Positions 1 through 9,014 of a stretch of 64,000 nucleotides of DNA are shown in pieces. Under the pieces are notes generated by a model. It did not search any database and was not told where the DNA came from. It was given only the letters and a program-made list of their open reading frames with translations. Position 1 is the first letter of the stretch, and each line of letters opens with the position of its first letter. The DNA is from an uncultured Muribaculaceae bacterium (GTDB lineage: Bacteria; Bacteroidota; Bacteroidia; Bacteroidales; Muribaculaceae): assembly GCA_910587355.1 (NCBI GenBank), contig CAJUKF010000006.1, forward strand, positions 1 to 64,000, read 5' to 3'. The position numbers were made by a program, and so were the translations under genes.

Positions 1-1910
1 TCGTCGCGGCGGGCTGCCTCGCCGTCGGCGGTCTGGTACTCCTCGCGGAAGTGTGCGCCGCACGATTCGTTGCGGTTGAGGGCGTCGATAGCCATCATCC
101 TGGCAATCACGAGGAAGTCTTCGAGACGAAGAGCTTTTTCGAGTTCGGTGTTGAGGTCATCGGCCTTACCCACGATGCGGAGGTCGGTGTAGAATTCCTT
201 CTTTACTTCTTCGATTTCCTCAAGGGCCTTTACAAGGCTCTGGAGTGTGCGGCCCATGCCTACGAGGTTCCACATCACGTGGCCGAGACGCTTGTGGATT
301 TCGTCGGGGCTTTTTGTGCCCTTGATGTCCATAAGTTTCTTGATACGTGCGCGGACATCGGCCTCGGCTTTGTCGAATTCGGGTGCTGTTGTCTTGAAAC
401 GGGGCACTTTAATCTGGTCGCTGAGGTAGTTCTGCATGGTGTAGGGGATTACGAAGTAACCGTCGGCGAGACCCTGCATGAGGGCCGAGGCACCGAGGCG
501 GTTAGCGCCGTGGTCCGAGAAGTTGCATTCGCCGATAGCGAAGAGGCCCTTGATGGATGTCTGGAGCTCGTAGTCTACCCAGATGCCGCCCATGGTGTAG
601 TGGCTGGCGGGGAATATCATCATAGGGGTTTCGTACGGGTTATCGTCCGAAATCATCTGATACATGTCGAAGAGGTTGCCGTAGCGGTCGCGTACGACAT
701 CGGCGCCGAGACGCTGGATAGCGTACTTGAAGTCGAGGTAAACGGCGTTGCCTGTACCTACGCCGTAGCCTGCGTCGCAACGCTCTTTAGCGGCACGCGA
801 AGCGATGTCGCGGGGGCAGAGGTTGCCGAATGCGGGGTAGCGGCGCTCGAGATAGAAGTCGCGGTCTTCGTCGGGAATATCGGTAGGTTTCTTCTTGCCT
901 GCGCGGATAGCCTCGGCGTCTTCTTTCTTTGCGGGTACCCAGATGCGGCCGTCGTTACGGAGCGATTCGCTCATAAGGGTGAGCTTGCTCTGGTCTTCGC
1001 CGTGAACTGGGATACATGTGGGGTGAATCTGTGTGAAGGCGAGGTTGGCGAGGTATGCGCCTTTCTTGAAAGCCTGGACGGCGGCTGAACCGTTGCAGCC
1101 CATGGCGTTGGTCGAAAGGAAGAATGCACGGCCGTAGCCGCCGGTGGCGAGCACAACAGCGTGAGCGGCATAGCGCTCGATTTCGCCGGTGACGAGGTTG
1201 CGGACGATGATGCCGCGTGCGCGTCCGTCGATGATGACGATGTCGAGCATCTCACGGCGTGTGAACGACTTGACGGTGCCCTTCTGAATCTGACGGTTGA
1301 GCGAGCTGTAAGCGCCGAGGAGGAGCTGCTGGCCTGTCTGGCCTTTGGCGTAGAAGGTACGGCTTACCTGAGCGCCGCCGAACGAACGGTTGGCGAGGAG
1401 ACCGCCGTATTCACGTGCGAATGGAACGCCCTGAGCGACGCACTGGTCGATGATGTTGTTCGACACTTCGGCAAGACGGTAAACGTTTGCCTCGCGCGAG
1501 CGGAAGTCGCCGCCTTTTACAGTGTCGTAGAAGAGACGGTAAACGGAGTCGCCGTCGTTCTGATAGTTCTTTGCAGCGTTGATACCGCCCTGAGCCGCGA
1601 TAGAGTGAGCGCGACGGGGGCTGTCCTGGATGCAGAAGTTATATACGTTGAAACCGAGTTCGCCGAGAGTGGAAGCGGCGGACGCGCCTGCAAGGCCGGT
1701 ACCTACGACGATGATGTCAAGATTGCGCTTGTTGGCGGGGTTTACAAGGTGCTGGTGAGCTTTGTAGTTGGTCCATTTCTCAGCGATGGGACCTTCGGGA
1801 ATCTTAGAGTCGATGGTGTACTCGGGCTTGTTGCCGGTTTCGACGTCGGCGAATTCCTGCATGATGGGGGTTGAATCAATCATACCCTCAAGGTTGAGTG
1901 TCTGTGCCAT
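1..1910 (-). CDS. sdhA: Fumarate reductase/succinate dehydrogenase flavoprotein subunit (3' end outside window)
   Basis: Catalytic FAD subunit that interconverts fumarate and succinate at the inner face of the cytoplasmic membrane; in gut Bacteroidales it normally works as an anaerobic fumarate reductase. The reverse strand reads open from ATG at 1910 ([13 protein letters not shown]) for 636 codons to the window edge, so probably only some 10-25 C-terminal residues are missing. Visible are the dinucleotide-binding GTGLAG near residues 70-75, the flavinylation motif AHSIAAQGG with His at about 102, and the substrate-site segment HPTCIP. It starts 17 nt behind the cytochrome b gene, so the two are co-transcribed; the iron-sulfur subunit is expected just beyond the edge. 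Subunit identity is firm; the direction of catalysis in vivo is inference. Confidence 0.96.
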   Translation of the reverse strand, partial: MAQTLNLEGMIDSTPIMQEFADVETGNKPEYTIDSKIPEGPIAEKWTNYKAHQHLVNPANKRNLDIIVVGTGLAGASAASTLGELGFNVYNFCIQDSPRRAHSIAAQGGINAAKNYQNDGDSVYRLFYDTVKGGDFRSREANVYRLAEVSNNIIDQCVAQGVPFAREYGGLLANRSFGGAQVSRTFYAKGQTGQQLLLGAYSSLNRQIQKGTVKSFTRREMLDIVIIDGRARGIIVRNLVTGEIERYAAHAVVLATGGYGRAFFLSTNAMGCNGSAAVQAFKKGAYLANLAFTQIHPTCIPVHGEDQSKLTLMSESLRNDGRIWVPAKKEDAEAIRAGKKKPTDIPDEDRDFYLERRYPAFGNLCPRDIASRAAKERCDAGYGVGTGNAVYLDFKYAIQRLGADVVRDRYGNLFDMYQMISDDNPYETPMMIFPASHYTMGGIWVDYELQTSIKGLFAIGECNFSDHGANRLGASALMQGLADGYFVIPYTMQNYLSDQIKVPRFKTTAPEFDKAEADVRARIKKLMDIKGTKSPDEIHKRLGHVMWNLVGMGRTLQSLVKALEEIEEVKKEFYTDLRIVGKADDLNTELEKALRLEDFLVIARMMAIDALNRNESCGAHFREEYQTADGEAARRD

Positions 1911-1927
1911 ATCTCTGAGCGGAATTA

Positions 1928-2986
1928 TTAGTTTATAGAATCGGTTGAAGCCTCGACGGGAGCAGCTTCAGGAACTTCGGCTTCCTGAGCGGGAGCGGGC
2001 TGCTGCATATGCTCGCGGAGCATGTCTACAATCTGCATGGCAGTGGAGAGGTAGCGGTCGGATGCGGCTGCAGGCATGGCCTTCGCGGCATCTGCGATAG
2101 GAGCGAGCTGGTCGAGGTATTCCTGACCGTTCTCAGCGATGAACTGCTCCATAACCTGCTGACCGCCGCCGTACATGGCCTGCTGCTGGAGAGCCTGCCA
2201 GCTTTCCATGAATTTGGTGACGGGTTCTTCGGCGCGTGCGGAGAGACCTTCGGTGTACTGCTCGACGAGAGCTTCGTTGGTGGTGTAGTAGTTCTGATGT
2301 GCGCGGACGGTGAATACGATAGCCTGGGCGATGAAGAGAGCCACAACAATCGAAGTCCACCAGAGGGCGATTTTCTTAAGACGGGGGAGCCAGATGGTGT
2401 TGTTCCAGCCGATGGTCTGGAACATCGACCAGAAGCCGTGGTTCATGTGGAACCAGAGAGCGATGAAGCCGATGATGTAAATCACGGGAGTGTACCACTG
2501 CGAGAAGGCAGCCTCAAGGAAGAGTGTGCCGTAAGCGGGGTCGGCGATGAGGCCGTTTACAGTGGGATAGGCCGAGAGGTTGTGCGACAGGAGTTCCTGA
2601 AGCTGCATCTTTGCCCAGAACTGAATCATGTGCACTACAAGGAATGCAAGGATGACAATGCCGAGCACGAGCATGTTTTTCGACGACCATTCAACACCGG
2701 GATAGTGGGCGTTGACGGCATAACGGTCGACACCGCGGGCGCGGCGGTTCTGCACCGTAAGCCAGAGGGCGTAAATGATATGGATGATGAACAGGAGTCC
2801 GAGCCCCATTGACGCGATAAGCGCGTACCAGTTGGCACCGAGGAACTCGCACACGGCGTTATACGCGCCGGGCCATATGAGTGCCACTGCGTTCATCAAC
2901 ACGTGAAATGTTACGAATAGGACCAAGCAGATGCCGGTGAGGGCCATCACGAACTTACGTCCTATAGATGAGCATGTTAACCACAT
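1928..2986 (-). CDS. sdhC: Fumarate reductase/succinate dehydrogenase cytochrome b subunit with C-terminal extension
   Basis: Membrane anchor that binds haem and exchanges electrons with menaquinone for the SdhA/SdhB dimer. I take [12 protein letters not shown] at 2986 as the start: a longer frame reaches 3076, but a -7 box lies at 3074-3081, so the upstream ATG would not be transcribed. The first ~240 residues give five hydrophobic segments with several histidines in or near them (haem ligand candidates). A further ~110 residues follow (total 352), polar, Gln/Ala/Glu-rich and ending in a Pro/Ala-rich tail. Bacteroidetes cytochrome b subunits are usually about 220-240 residues, so the tail is unusual. 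First gene of the sdhC-sdhA(-sdhB) operon. Confidence 0.93.
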   Translation of the reverse strand: MWLTCSSIGRKFVMALTGICLVLFVTFHVLMNAVALIWPGAYNAVCEFLGANWYALIASMGLGLLFIIHIIYALWLTVQNRRARGVDRYAVNAHYPGVEWSSKNMLVLGIVILAFLVVHMIQFWAKMQLQELLSHNLSAYPTVNGLIADPAYGTLFLEAAFSQWYTPVIYIIGFIALWFHMNHGFWSMFQTIGWNNTIWLPRLKKIALWWTSIVVALFIAQAIVFTVRAHQNYYTTNEALVEQYTEGLSARAEEPVTKFMESWQALQQQAMYGGGQQVMEQFIAENGQEYLDQLAPIADAAKAMPAAASDRYLSTAMQIVDMLREHMQQPAPAQEAEVPEAAPVEASTDSIN

Positions 2987-3073
2987 AAGATGATTGTTTT
3001 TGGATTGATTTATTGATTGTTTGTTACTTGCGGTGCGAAAGCTCCGTGCCTGCGGGCACAGAGTTTTATTGTG

Positions 3074-3104
3074 CAAATTTAGTTCTTTTAAACAATTACT
3101 GCAA
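3074..3104 (-). promoter_or_regulatory. Promoter of sdhCA(B)
   Basis: Read on the minus strand, a -7 box TAAATTTG (3081-3074) lies 20 nt behind a TTG (3104-3102), matching the Bacteroidetes sigma consensus. The predicted transcript starts near 3067, leaving a leader of about 80 nt before the sdhC ATG at 2986. Confidence 0.65.
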
Positions 3105-3141
3105 CTTATTGTCTAAAAAACTGTCATAATAAGAAAAACGC

Positions 3142-3936
3142 TTACTCAGCTGCCGGACGTGTGTAATTGTCTTTTTCGCAGCGTTCGGTCATCTTTTTTA
3201 TACGCGCCTGAGTTTCGGGATGCGAGGAGAACATTTTCTGTATATATGAGCTCTTGGCCTGATTCGGTTCGAGCGACTGGAGCTTTTCGAATGCCATGAC
3301 CATGCCCCAGGGGTTGCGTCCTTTCGATACAAGGAAATCGTAGCCGCAGTTGTCGGCTTCGTTTTCCTGTTTCTGCGAGTATTTGGCATTGATAAGGCCC
3401 TGAGTGAGCGTGCTGAACTGCGATTCGGTGAGAGCTGCGGCTTTGGAGCCTGTAGAGGCGATGCCGTCTTTGAGGGCATCGGAGAGGAGCTGGGTGCGGA
3501 AGGCGTTTTTGGAGTGGTGCTTGAGGACGTGGCCTATTTCATGGCCGATAACGCCCATTAGTTCGTCGTCGTTCATGAGGTCCATGAGAGCGGCAAAGAC
3601 GCGGACGCTGCCGTCAGGGCATGCGAATGCATTGATGTCGACCACATTGTAAACCTTGAAATTCAGGGGGATGCCGTCGGCTTCGGTAATGCCTTCGGTA
3701 AGTTTGCGCAGACGGATTGTGTAGGGGTCGTCTTCGGGAAGTACAGGATTGTTCTTGTCCATCCAGTCGACCGATTCCCTGACGTACTCGGCCATCTGAG
3801 CGTCGGTGAGTGTGGCGGCTTTCACAGCCTTGGCAGCGCCGCCAACGGCTTTACGGAGATTGAACTGTGCAGGAGCCGAGAACGCTGTCGAAATAAGAAG
3901 CGCTAATGTGAAAAATCTGATGATTGCGTGTTTCAT
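3142..3936 (-). CDS. Exported M48 family zinc metalloprotease
   Basis: Periplasmic or membrane-associated peptidase of the M48 (LoiP/BepA/Oma1-like) family, whose members degrade damaged or misassembled envelope proteins. The 264-residue product has a signal peptide (about residues 1-23, ending SAPAQ), a zinc motif HEIGH at 132-136 and the downstream ENEAD (191-195) that supplies the third metal ligand, which places it in M48 and indicates an active enzyme. Its ATG overlaps the stop of the upstream membrane-protein gene by 4 nt, so the two are translationally coupled. No TPR or other extra domain is visible. The specific substrate cannot be read from sequence. Confidence 0.9.
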   Translation of the reverse strand: MKHAIIRFFTLALLISTAFSAPAQFNLRKAVGGAAKAVKAATLTDAQMAEYVRESVDWMDKNNPVLPEDDPYTIRLRKLTEGITEADGIPLNFKVYNVVDINAFACPDGSVRVFAALMDLMNDDELMGVIGHEIGHVLKHHSKNAFRTQLLSDALKDGIASTGSKAAALTESQFSTLTQGLINAKYSQKQENEADNCGYDFLVSKGRNPWGMVMAFEKLQSLEPNQAKSSYIQKMFSSHPETQARIKKMTERCEKDNYTRPAAE

Positions 3937-4508
3937 ATCTTTGATTGAGGGTTGAATATGCTTTTGCGAAGTACTACGGGTACGCTGAGACCGCCCTGCG
4001 CGACAGCAACTTCAAGCTGCTGACCCATGCGTAAGTCATTGGCCTGGCGCTGAGTGAGGGATACAGTGACCATATGGCCGCCGGCAAGCCGGATGTCGGC
4101 ATAATGCACCTTGTATTTTTCTCCGGTTGCAATGTAACGTCCGCGTCCGACGCGCCGCGTGCGCTGGCGTTCTTTGTAATATTTGTTTTCGACTGTGGCA
4201 GACGAGGGAGTGATATCATTTTCGTCAGCCCCTATATAATTGAGGGCATAAAAAACGCCGGCAAGAACCGACGGAATGATAATCTGCCATACGGCGAGCC
4301 GCAGGTATTTTTTCGAAAAGCTGAAAATGAATCTGCCTTTGCGCGCGAGCAGAGCGGAAACAGGGAATGCGGCTATGACGGCAACGGCGGCGACAAGCCA
4401 CTCATCGACAAGCGTAAGGGAGCGCAGTGCCAGACATGTACCGATGCCCGACACGGCGAGAATAATGATTAAAACGGAGACCGTATTCTTCAGTATGCCC
4501 GATTTCAT
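3933..4508 (-). CDS. Membrane protein of unknown function coupled to the M48 protease gene
   Basis: I do not recognise this 191-residue protein as a named family. It has three hydrophobic segments (about residues 10-30, 36-55 and 70-90) followed by a basic stretch rich in Arg/Lys (around 108-123) and a soluble C-terminal part of about 70 residues that looks like a small beta-domain. The gene overlaps the M48 protease gene by 4 nt and has its own promoter upstream, so it probably partners or anchors the protease (inference from coupling only). Confidence 0.8.
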   Translation of the reverse strand: MKSGILKNTVSVLIIILAVSGIGTCLALRSLTLVDEWLVAAVAVIAAFPVSALLARKGRFIFSFSKKYLRLAVWQIIIPSVLAGVFYALNYIGADENDITPSSATVENKYYKERQRTRRVGRGRYIATGEKYKVHYADIRLAGGHMVTVSLTQRQANDLRMGQQLEVAVAQGGLSVPVVLRKSIFNPQSKI

Positions 4509-4541
4509 GCCGCTGAAACAGATGTCATTGATTCAGGTGCA

Positions 4542-4572
4542 CAAAGATACGAATGATTTCAGTGTCTGCAAA
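4542..4572 (-). promoter_or_regulatory. Promoter of the membrane protein-M48 protease pair
   Basis: On the minus strand a -7 box TATCTTTG (4549-4542) is preceded, 19 nt upstream, by a perfect -33 TTTG (4572-4569). The start codon at 4508 lies about 30 nt behind the -7 box. Confidence 0.65.
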
Positions 4573-4620
4573 ATAAAAAACAAGACCGGGGCCTTGTTTT
4601 CATCTATATAGAAAAGTGCG

Positions 4621-5139
4621 TCAGTGCTGAGTTTCGTCCGTGTTGTCGGCTTCGGCCAGAGCCTCGGCCCCGAATGCTTCGGCTTCCTCTTTTGTGAGTT
4701 CGCCCTGAAAGATGCCGAGACGGTCGTATTTTAGGTCCTTGCCGTTAGCAAGGCCTACGGTGTAGTAGAGTGTGGAGCGGCTAATGCGTACTATATTTTC
4801 CTCGGGATATTTTCTGGCTATGCTCTTACGTATGGCTTTGGGTATGAGAGATTCGGGCACACTCTTCTTTTTGCAGTCAACATTAGTCCACTTGCCTTTG
4901 TTGCTGAATTCGATTTTTGCGCCGTTGGTGAGCCTGACATCGTAGTCGGTCTTTTTGAGGAGATGTCGGTCGACTTTCACCATGCAGACTTTGGCTTTGG
5001 GAAAGTGTTCGTCGAGCATTTCACGGGCAGCCTCGGGCAAATCCTTGCGGTTGATGCTGTATTTGTCGAGGGGAAGCGCCGCAGAGGCCGAAATCACTCC
5101 GGCCACGAAGGCTATCATTATTATAAGTTTTCTGAACAT
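4621..5139 (-). CDS. Exported PepSY-like (PF11396-type) protein
   Basis: Small periplasmic protein of 172 residues with a signal peptide (residues 1-20, ending SASA) and two repeats of the PepSY-like fold common in Bacteroidales, recognisable from the pattern in which LPEAAREMLDEHFPKA is followed by a short strand pair that includes YDVRL and then by a second helix carrying IRKSIARKYPEE. The family has no firm biochemical role; members are often placed beside two-component systems or hydrolases. It sits 25 nt behind the GH5 gene on the same strand and is probably transcribed with it. The C-terminus is acidic and Ala/Glu-rich. Function is not claimed beyond family membership. Confidence 0.8.
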   Translation of the reverse strand: MFRKLIIMIAFVAGVISASAALPLDKYSINRKDLPEAAREMLDEHFPKAKVCMVKVDRHLLKKTDYDVRLTNGAKIEFSNKGKWTNVDCKKKSVPESLIPKAIRKSIARKYPEENIVRISRSTLYYTVGLANGKDLKYDRLGIFQGELTKEEAEAFGAEALAEADNTDETQH

Positions 5140-5164
5140 GTTTATGTTGTTTTTACGGATTGTA

Positions 5165-6130
5165 TTAACGATTGCGTTTAAGGTAATGTTTTACAAGTAT
5201 AGCCCAGGGCTTGAGGTCGCTGTCTTTCCACTCACGGCCATCGCTGGCTGCGGAAGGACGGAGCATAGAGCACGTCTCGTCTTTGTCGCTGATGCTCCAT
5301 GCAACCCAGCTGATGCCGTTGCGGTCGGCATACTGCATCCATTCGTCCCATTCCTTAGGATTGATAACACCGTCGCCGGTGTGCTCCATGCCGGCACATT
5401 CGCTCATGATGAGCGGAAGGCCTTTGGAGAGGGCATAGTCGGCTTTGTCGCGGAGCCACTGTGTGTGGGTTGTGGCGTAATAGTGGAGAGAATAGAGGAG
5501 ATTGCCGTGAGCGGTGACCGGGTTGTCGGCGGCTTTGTCGACTTCCTGGTCCCAGCGCGGAGTGGGAACGACTACGATAGCTTCGGGGCTGAAACTGCGG
5601 ATGACGGGGATAAGCGCTTCGGCATATTCCTTGCATTCGTCCCAGTTTACTTCGGTGGGCTCGTTCCATATTTCATAGAGCAGGTTGGGTATGCCTTTGT
5701 ATTTCGATGCAACGTGAGTGAAGAAGCGTTTCGCGTCGTCGAGTTTGTTGGGGTGGCTGTGGAAATCCACGAGCACATATATGCCCTTGTCGAGGGCGCC
5801 CTGTACGATGTTGTCGACGGCTGCATATGCAGCTACGCTGTCGCAGTCGAAACCGCTGTCGAGATGGGCCACACCGATGGAGCAGCGCACCATGTCGGCG
5901 CCCCAGTCATCGGCGAGTCGCTCCACTGTACCTTGGTTATAGAACCGCGGCCACATGTTGTGCCAGCCCATGCTCACACCTCGGAGCTGTACGGGCTCGC
6001 CCTTGCTGTTTACTAACTGTGTGCCTTCGACGCGCAGATTGCCATGGCGTTCGACGGGAGTAACGGCAGACATACAGAAAACGCCTGCCATAAATGCGGC
6101 CGCTATAGAAAGAATTCTTATCAATTTCAT
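5165..6130 (-). CDS. Exported glycoside hydrolase family 5 (endoglucanase-like)
   Basis: Secreted beta-glycanase of the GH5 fold, hydrolysing beta-1,4-linked glucans or related polysaccharides with retention of configuration. The 321 residues hold a signal peptide (1-22) and a single TIM-barrel domain. The acid/base motif YEIWNEP (152-158, Glu157) and the nucleophile motif IMSECAG (241-247, Glu244) are intact, as are the conserved RGVSMGWHN near residue 50 and HYYA near 216. No carbohydrate-binding module, lipobox or T9SS tail is seen, so it is probably periplasmic or released. It precedes the PepSY-like gene. GH5 subfamily 2 is my best guess; exact substrate is unknown. Confidence 0.92.
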   Translation of the reverse strand: MKLIRILSIAAAFMAGVFCMSAVTPVERHGNLRVEGTQLVNSKGEPVQLRGVSMGWHNMWPRFYNQGTVERLADDWGADMVRCSIGVAHLDSGFDCDSVAAYAAVDNIVQGALDKGIYVLVDFHSHPNKLDDAKRFFTHVASKYKGIPNLLYEIWNEPTEVNWDECKEYAEALIPVIRSFSPEAIVVVPTPRWDQEVDKAADNPVTAHGNLLYSLHYYATTHTQWLRDKADYALSKGLPLIMSECAGMEHTGDGVINPKEWDEWMQYADRNGISWVAWSISDKDETCSMLRPSAASDGREWKDSDLKPWAILVKHYLKRNR

Positions 6131-6253
6131 TTCTGATTTGTGTTATTATATCTGCAAAATTAATAGCTTTGTGCTGCGTCTGTTTATCTTATCTTATCTA
6201 TTTATTTACTTTTACGATATGTTGGTATATTTTTTAAAAAAATCTATGATATT

Positions 6254-6285
6254 TTCTGTCAATCGGAAGTTTTTCAGTAACTTTG
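6254..6285 (+). promoter_or_regulatory. Promoter of the TolC-like/GNAT pair
   Basis: A -7 box TAACTTTG lies at 6278-6285; the -33 position is only weakly matched (a T-rich TTCTG near 6254-6258). Transcription would start near 6292, just ahead of the two candidate start codons at 6306 and 6321. Confidence 0.5.
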
Positions 6286-6305
6286 CCATTATTACAAGTA
6301 ATGTA

Positions 6306-7535
6306 ATGATTAAGACCCATATGAACTTTCTACGACTTGCGGCGGTGTTGTGCACCGTGTTGTACATTATCAATATCTGTGAACCTCTGTCGGCCCGTGA
6401 CGGAGTGTCTGTTCCATGTCCTGATTCTGTAGCTCTGTCAATAGCGCGAGAGGCTCCGGATGTAGCCGCTGTACGTGCCAAATATGTAGCCGAACTGGAG
6501 CAGGGGCGTGCGGCTAATATTCTCCAGGGCCCGGAAATGGATTTCGACTATAAGTTCAATTCTGCCGGAGGACCCGACAAATGGGGTGTATCGATAGGTC
6601 AGGCTTTCGATTGGCCGGGAGTATACGGAGCGCGTCGTGAGGCCGCAGGTTATCGTGCCGAAGCTTTGGGCCGTCTTTACCGCGGAGCCTTGCTCGACCG
6701 TGCCTATGAAGTGAAGCAGCTGCTTGTAAAGCTGTCGGTTGCCCGAAGCCATATGTCGACTCTTCAGCAGGCAGAGTATGCCGAACAACAACTTGCCGAG
6801 GCTTATGCCGGAGCTTTTGACCGTGGGGAGGCCACAATTCTCGATGTTTCAAAAATCAGACTGCAGATTTTTGAAATCGCCAATCTTGTGGCTGCTGCCG
6901 AGGCGACGCTTCATGATATCGAGGCTTCCCTGAGAGCTTACGGTGCCGACCCCGATAAGATTGTGCTGCCGGAGGTGACAGACAACGCTGTGCTGAAGCC
7001 CTATGAGTATTACCGTGAACTTCTTCTTGCCAATGACCCGACGATAGCGGCTGCGTCGAGTCTCGCGGGTGCAGCCTCTGCAGAAGTGAAAGTCGCGCGC
7101 CGCAGTGCACTGCCTTCTTTCAAACTTGCCTATACCCACGATTTTGAGGAAAACGTGCATTTCAACGGTTTTTCAGTCGGTATCTCATTCCCTGCATGGA
7201 GCCGGCGCAAATCGGTTCGTGCCGCAGAAGCCGAGCATGAGGCAGCGCTTATGGAAGCCGATGATTATGCTATGCGTGTCAACGCGCGCCTGATGAGCGA
7301 TTATGCACGCTGTCAGACTCTTAACCGCCGCATTGATGATGCGCGCTCTACATTTGCATCAGATGATTATCCGGCACTCCTCAAAAAAGCTCTTGATGCC
7401 CGGCGAATCAGTCTGTATGAATATCTGAATTCCTATCGTGAGTATTATCAGTCTAAAACCGCTTATATAGAGCTTTGCGGAGAACTTGCCGCCGGCATCG
7501 CTTCGCTGTCGCGCTACGATATGCTTGAGCCATGA
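6306..7535 (+). CDS. TolC family outer membrane protein
   Basis: Probable outer-membrane channel subunit of the TolC/OEP family (about 409 residues). A signal peptide follows the start (MNFLRLAAVLCTVLYI; an alternative ATG is at 6321). Two long alpha-helical hairpin regions (roughly residues 110-220 and 280-400) with repeated Ala/Glu/Arg heptads, each joined to a beta segment such as WGVSIGQAF and FSVGISFPAW, give the twofold TolC layout. It is somewhat shorter than typical 430-480 residue members. The reading frame is open upstream to 5955, but the promoter at 6278-6285 excludes that region. The last 4 nt overlap the GNAT gene. No pump genes adjoin, unlike the second TolC gene at 16878. Confidence 0.88.
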   Translation: MIKTHMNFLRLAAVLCTVLYIINICEPLSARDGVSVPCPDSVALSIAREAPDVAAVRAKYVAELEQGRAANILQGPEMDFDYKFNSAGGPDKWGVSIGQAFDWPGVYGARREAAGYRAEALGRLYRGALLDRAYEVKQLLVKLSVARSHMSTLQQAEYAEQQLAEAYAGAFDRGEATILDVSKIRLQIFEIANLVAAAEATLHDIEASLRAYGADPDKIVLPEVTDNAVLKPYEYYRELLLANDPTIAAASSLAGAASAEVKVARRSALPSFKLAYTHDFEENVHFNGFSVGISFPAWSRRKSVRAAEAEHEAALMEADDYAMRVNARLMSDYARCQTLNRRIDDARSTFASDDYPALLKKALDARRISLYEYLNSYREYYQSKTAYIELCGELAAGIASLSRYDMLEP

Positions 7536-8467
7536 CAGAAATCATTCCATATTCTCCGCAGCTTAAAAGCGTGTGGGATACTGCCGTGGGCGAATCACGC
7601 AACGGCCTGTTCCAGCATATGCGGGATTATATGGATTATCATGCCGACCGCTTTACAGACTGTTCAGTGCTCGCAGCCGATGCCAAGGGACGCATAATAG
7701 CTGTTCTGCCGGCCCATGCGTCGGGCGATGATGTTTCGTCACATCGGGGGCTTACATTCGGCGGCTGGCTTATGACACAGCGTGCCGACATGCCAGCAAT
7801 GATGGAGGTATGGACCGCTATGACAGACTATTACCGAAAGTGCGGTTTCCGCAGTCTCTATTACCGGCCTGCTCCGTATATTTATCATAAATATCCGGCC
7901 GATGAAGACATTTACGCGCTTTTCCGTGCCGGAGGGGTGCTTGATGCCGTCCAGGTGTCAAGTGTCGTCGACAACAACTGTCCGCACGGCTTCGACATGG
8001 CTTCGCGCCAGTCGGTGCGGAAAGCCGCGGCCGCCGGCATCGGGGCCGGTGAATCGGCTCGGTGGGCCGAGTTCTGGCAGATACTCTCCGGCCGCCTTCA
8101 GGAGCGTTATGATGCCCGTCCGGTGCATACACTTGACGAAATACTGCTGCTGCATAGCCGTTTCCCCGAACAGATAAGACTTTTTACGGCAACTCTCGAG
8201 GACCGGATAATAGCAGGCGTAGTGCTTTATGTCTGCGGCACTGCGGTGCACAGCCAGTACTGCGCATCGACTGACGAGGGCCGTCGTCTGCGTGCGTTGC
8301 CCTTACTTTACCGACATATTCTTGATGCCTGTGCCGCCAGCAGATTCTTTGACTTCGGTACGTCGAACGAAGATGGGGGCAGAATACTCAACGAAGGCCT
8401 GATACGGCAGAAATGCGGTTTCGGGGGCCGTGGAGTGGCTTACAATGCATATAGGGTCCGGTTCTGA
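7532..8467 (+). CDS. FemAB/GNAT-like N-acyltransferase
   Basis: Protein of 311 residues resembling the Bacteroidales FemAB-like acyltransferases: an N-terminal half containing FQHMRDYMDYH and LTFGGWL, and a C-terminal GNAT core whose end, FDFGTSNEDGGRILNEGL, matches the signature found when these enzymes act on cell-surface or polysaccharide substrates. It presumably transfers an acyl or aminoacyl group in the cytoplasm; no signal peptide or membrane helix is seen. Its ATG overlaps the stop of the TolC-like gene by 4 nt (ATGA), so production is coupled to an outer-membrane protein, which is an unusual pairing. The substrate is unknown. Confidence 0.8.
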   Translation: MTEIIPYSPQLKSVWDTAVGESRNGLFQHMRDYMDYHADRFTDCSVLAADAKGRIIAVLPAHASGDDVSSHRGLTFGGWLMTQRADMPAMMEVWTAMTDYYRKCGFRSLYYRPAPYIYHKYPADEDIYALFRAGGVLDAVQVSSVVDNNCPHGFDMASRQSVRKAAAAGIGAGESARWAEFWQILSGRLQERYDARPVHTLDEILLLHSRFPEQIRLFTATLEDRIIAGVVLYVCGTAVHSQYCASTDEGRRLRALPLLYRHILDACAASRFFDFGTSNEDGGRILNEGLIRQKCGFGGRGVAYNAYRVRF

Positions 8468-8498
8468 ATAAGAATTATTAATAATCACATAATACAGT

Positions 8499-8933
8499 AT
8501 GGAAAGAAAATGGTTTATTGTTTATAACGGCCAGCAAGTAGGCCCGCTGACCAAATACGAGCTGATTAATTACGGTCTCAGTCCTGACTCAAGCGTATGG
8601 TGCCAGGGAATGCCCGACTGGCGCCCCGCCGGTGTGATTCCGGAACTCGCCGATGCAATCGGCATGTCGCCTGCCGGGTCTATGCCACCTCCTCCGCCTG
8701 CTAAATCGAAAATTGTGGCCGGTATTCTCGCTATTTTTCTGGGCTTCCTTGGCGTTCAGTATTTTTATATCGGCAAAACAGTCGGCGGCATCATAAGTAT
8801 AGTGCTCACGCTTGTCACATGCGGACTATGGGAAATTATACCTTTCATTCAGGGAATACTGATGCTGGTGATGAGCGACGACGAATTCAACCGCAAATAT
8901 CTGTATTCGCAGTCTCAATTCCCGCTGTTCTGA
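8499..8933 (+). CDS. GYF_2 and TM2 domain membrane protein
   Basis: Small 144-residue protein with an N-terminal GYF_2-type domain (about residues 3-52; starts WFIVYNGQQVGPLTKYEL and includes the typical VWCQGMPDWRPA), a proline-rich linker (PPPPPAK near 64-70) and a C-terminal TM2 domain with two transmembrane helices (about 71-130, containing FLGFLGVQYFYIG). The GYF-like domain is thought to bind proline-rich peptides; TM2 proteins sit in the cytoplasmic membrane. The combination is frequent in Bacteroidetes but has no assigned function. It follows the GNAT gene by 31 nt. Confidence 0.88.
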   Translation: MERKWFIVYNGQQVGPLTKYELINYGLSPDSSVWCQGMPDWRPAGVIPELADAIGMSPAGSMPPPPPAKSKIVAGILAIFLGFLGVQYFYIGKTVGGIISIVLTLVTCGLWEIIPFIQGILMLVMSDDEFNRKYLYSQSQFPLF

Positions 8934-8974
8934 AAAAACGCCTCATAAAAGACTGAAAATTCGCTGAAAACTCG

Positions 8975-8982
8975 TAATTTTG
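8975..8982 (+). promoter_or_regulatory. -7 box of asnS
   Basis: TAATTTTG 33 nt before the asnS start fits the Bacteroidetes -7 consensus; no convincing -33 TTTG is present at the right distance. Confidence 0.45.
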
Positions 8983-9014
8983 CGGTTTAAAACACAGAAA
9001 CCGAATAAAACGAT

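Noticed and set aside
51..1088. 345-codon plus-strand open frame
   Set aside because: It is antisense to the sdhA coding sequence, which matches a known protein along its length; the frame reflects G/C-rich third positions.
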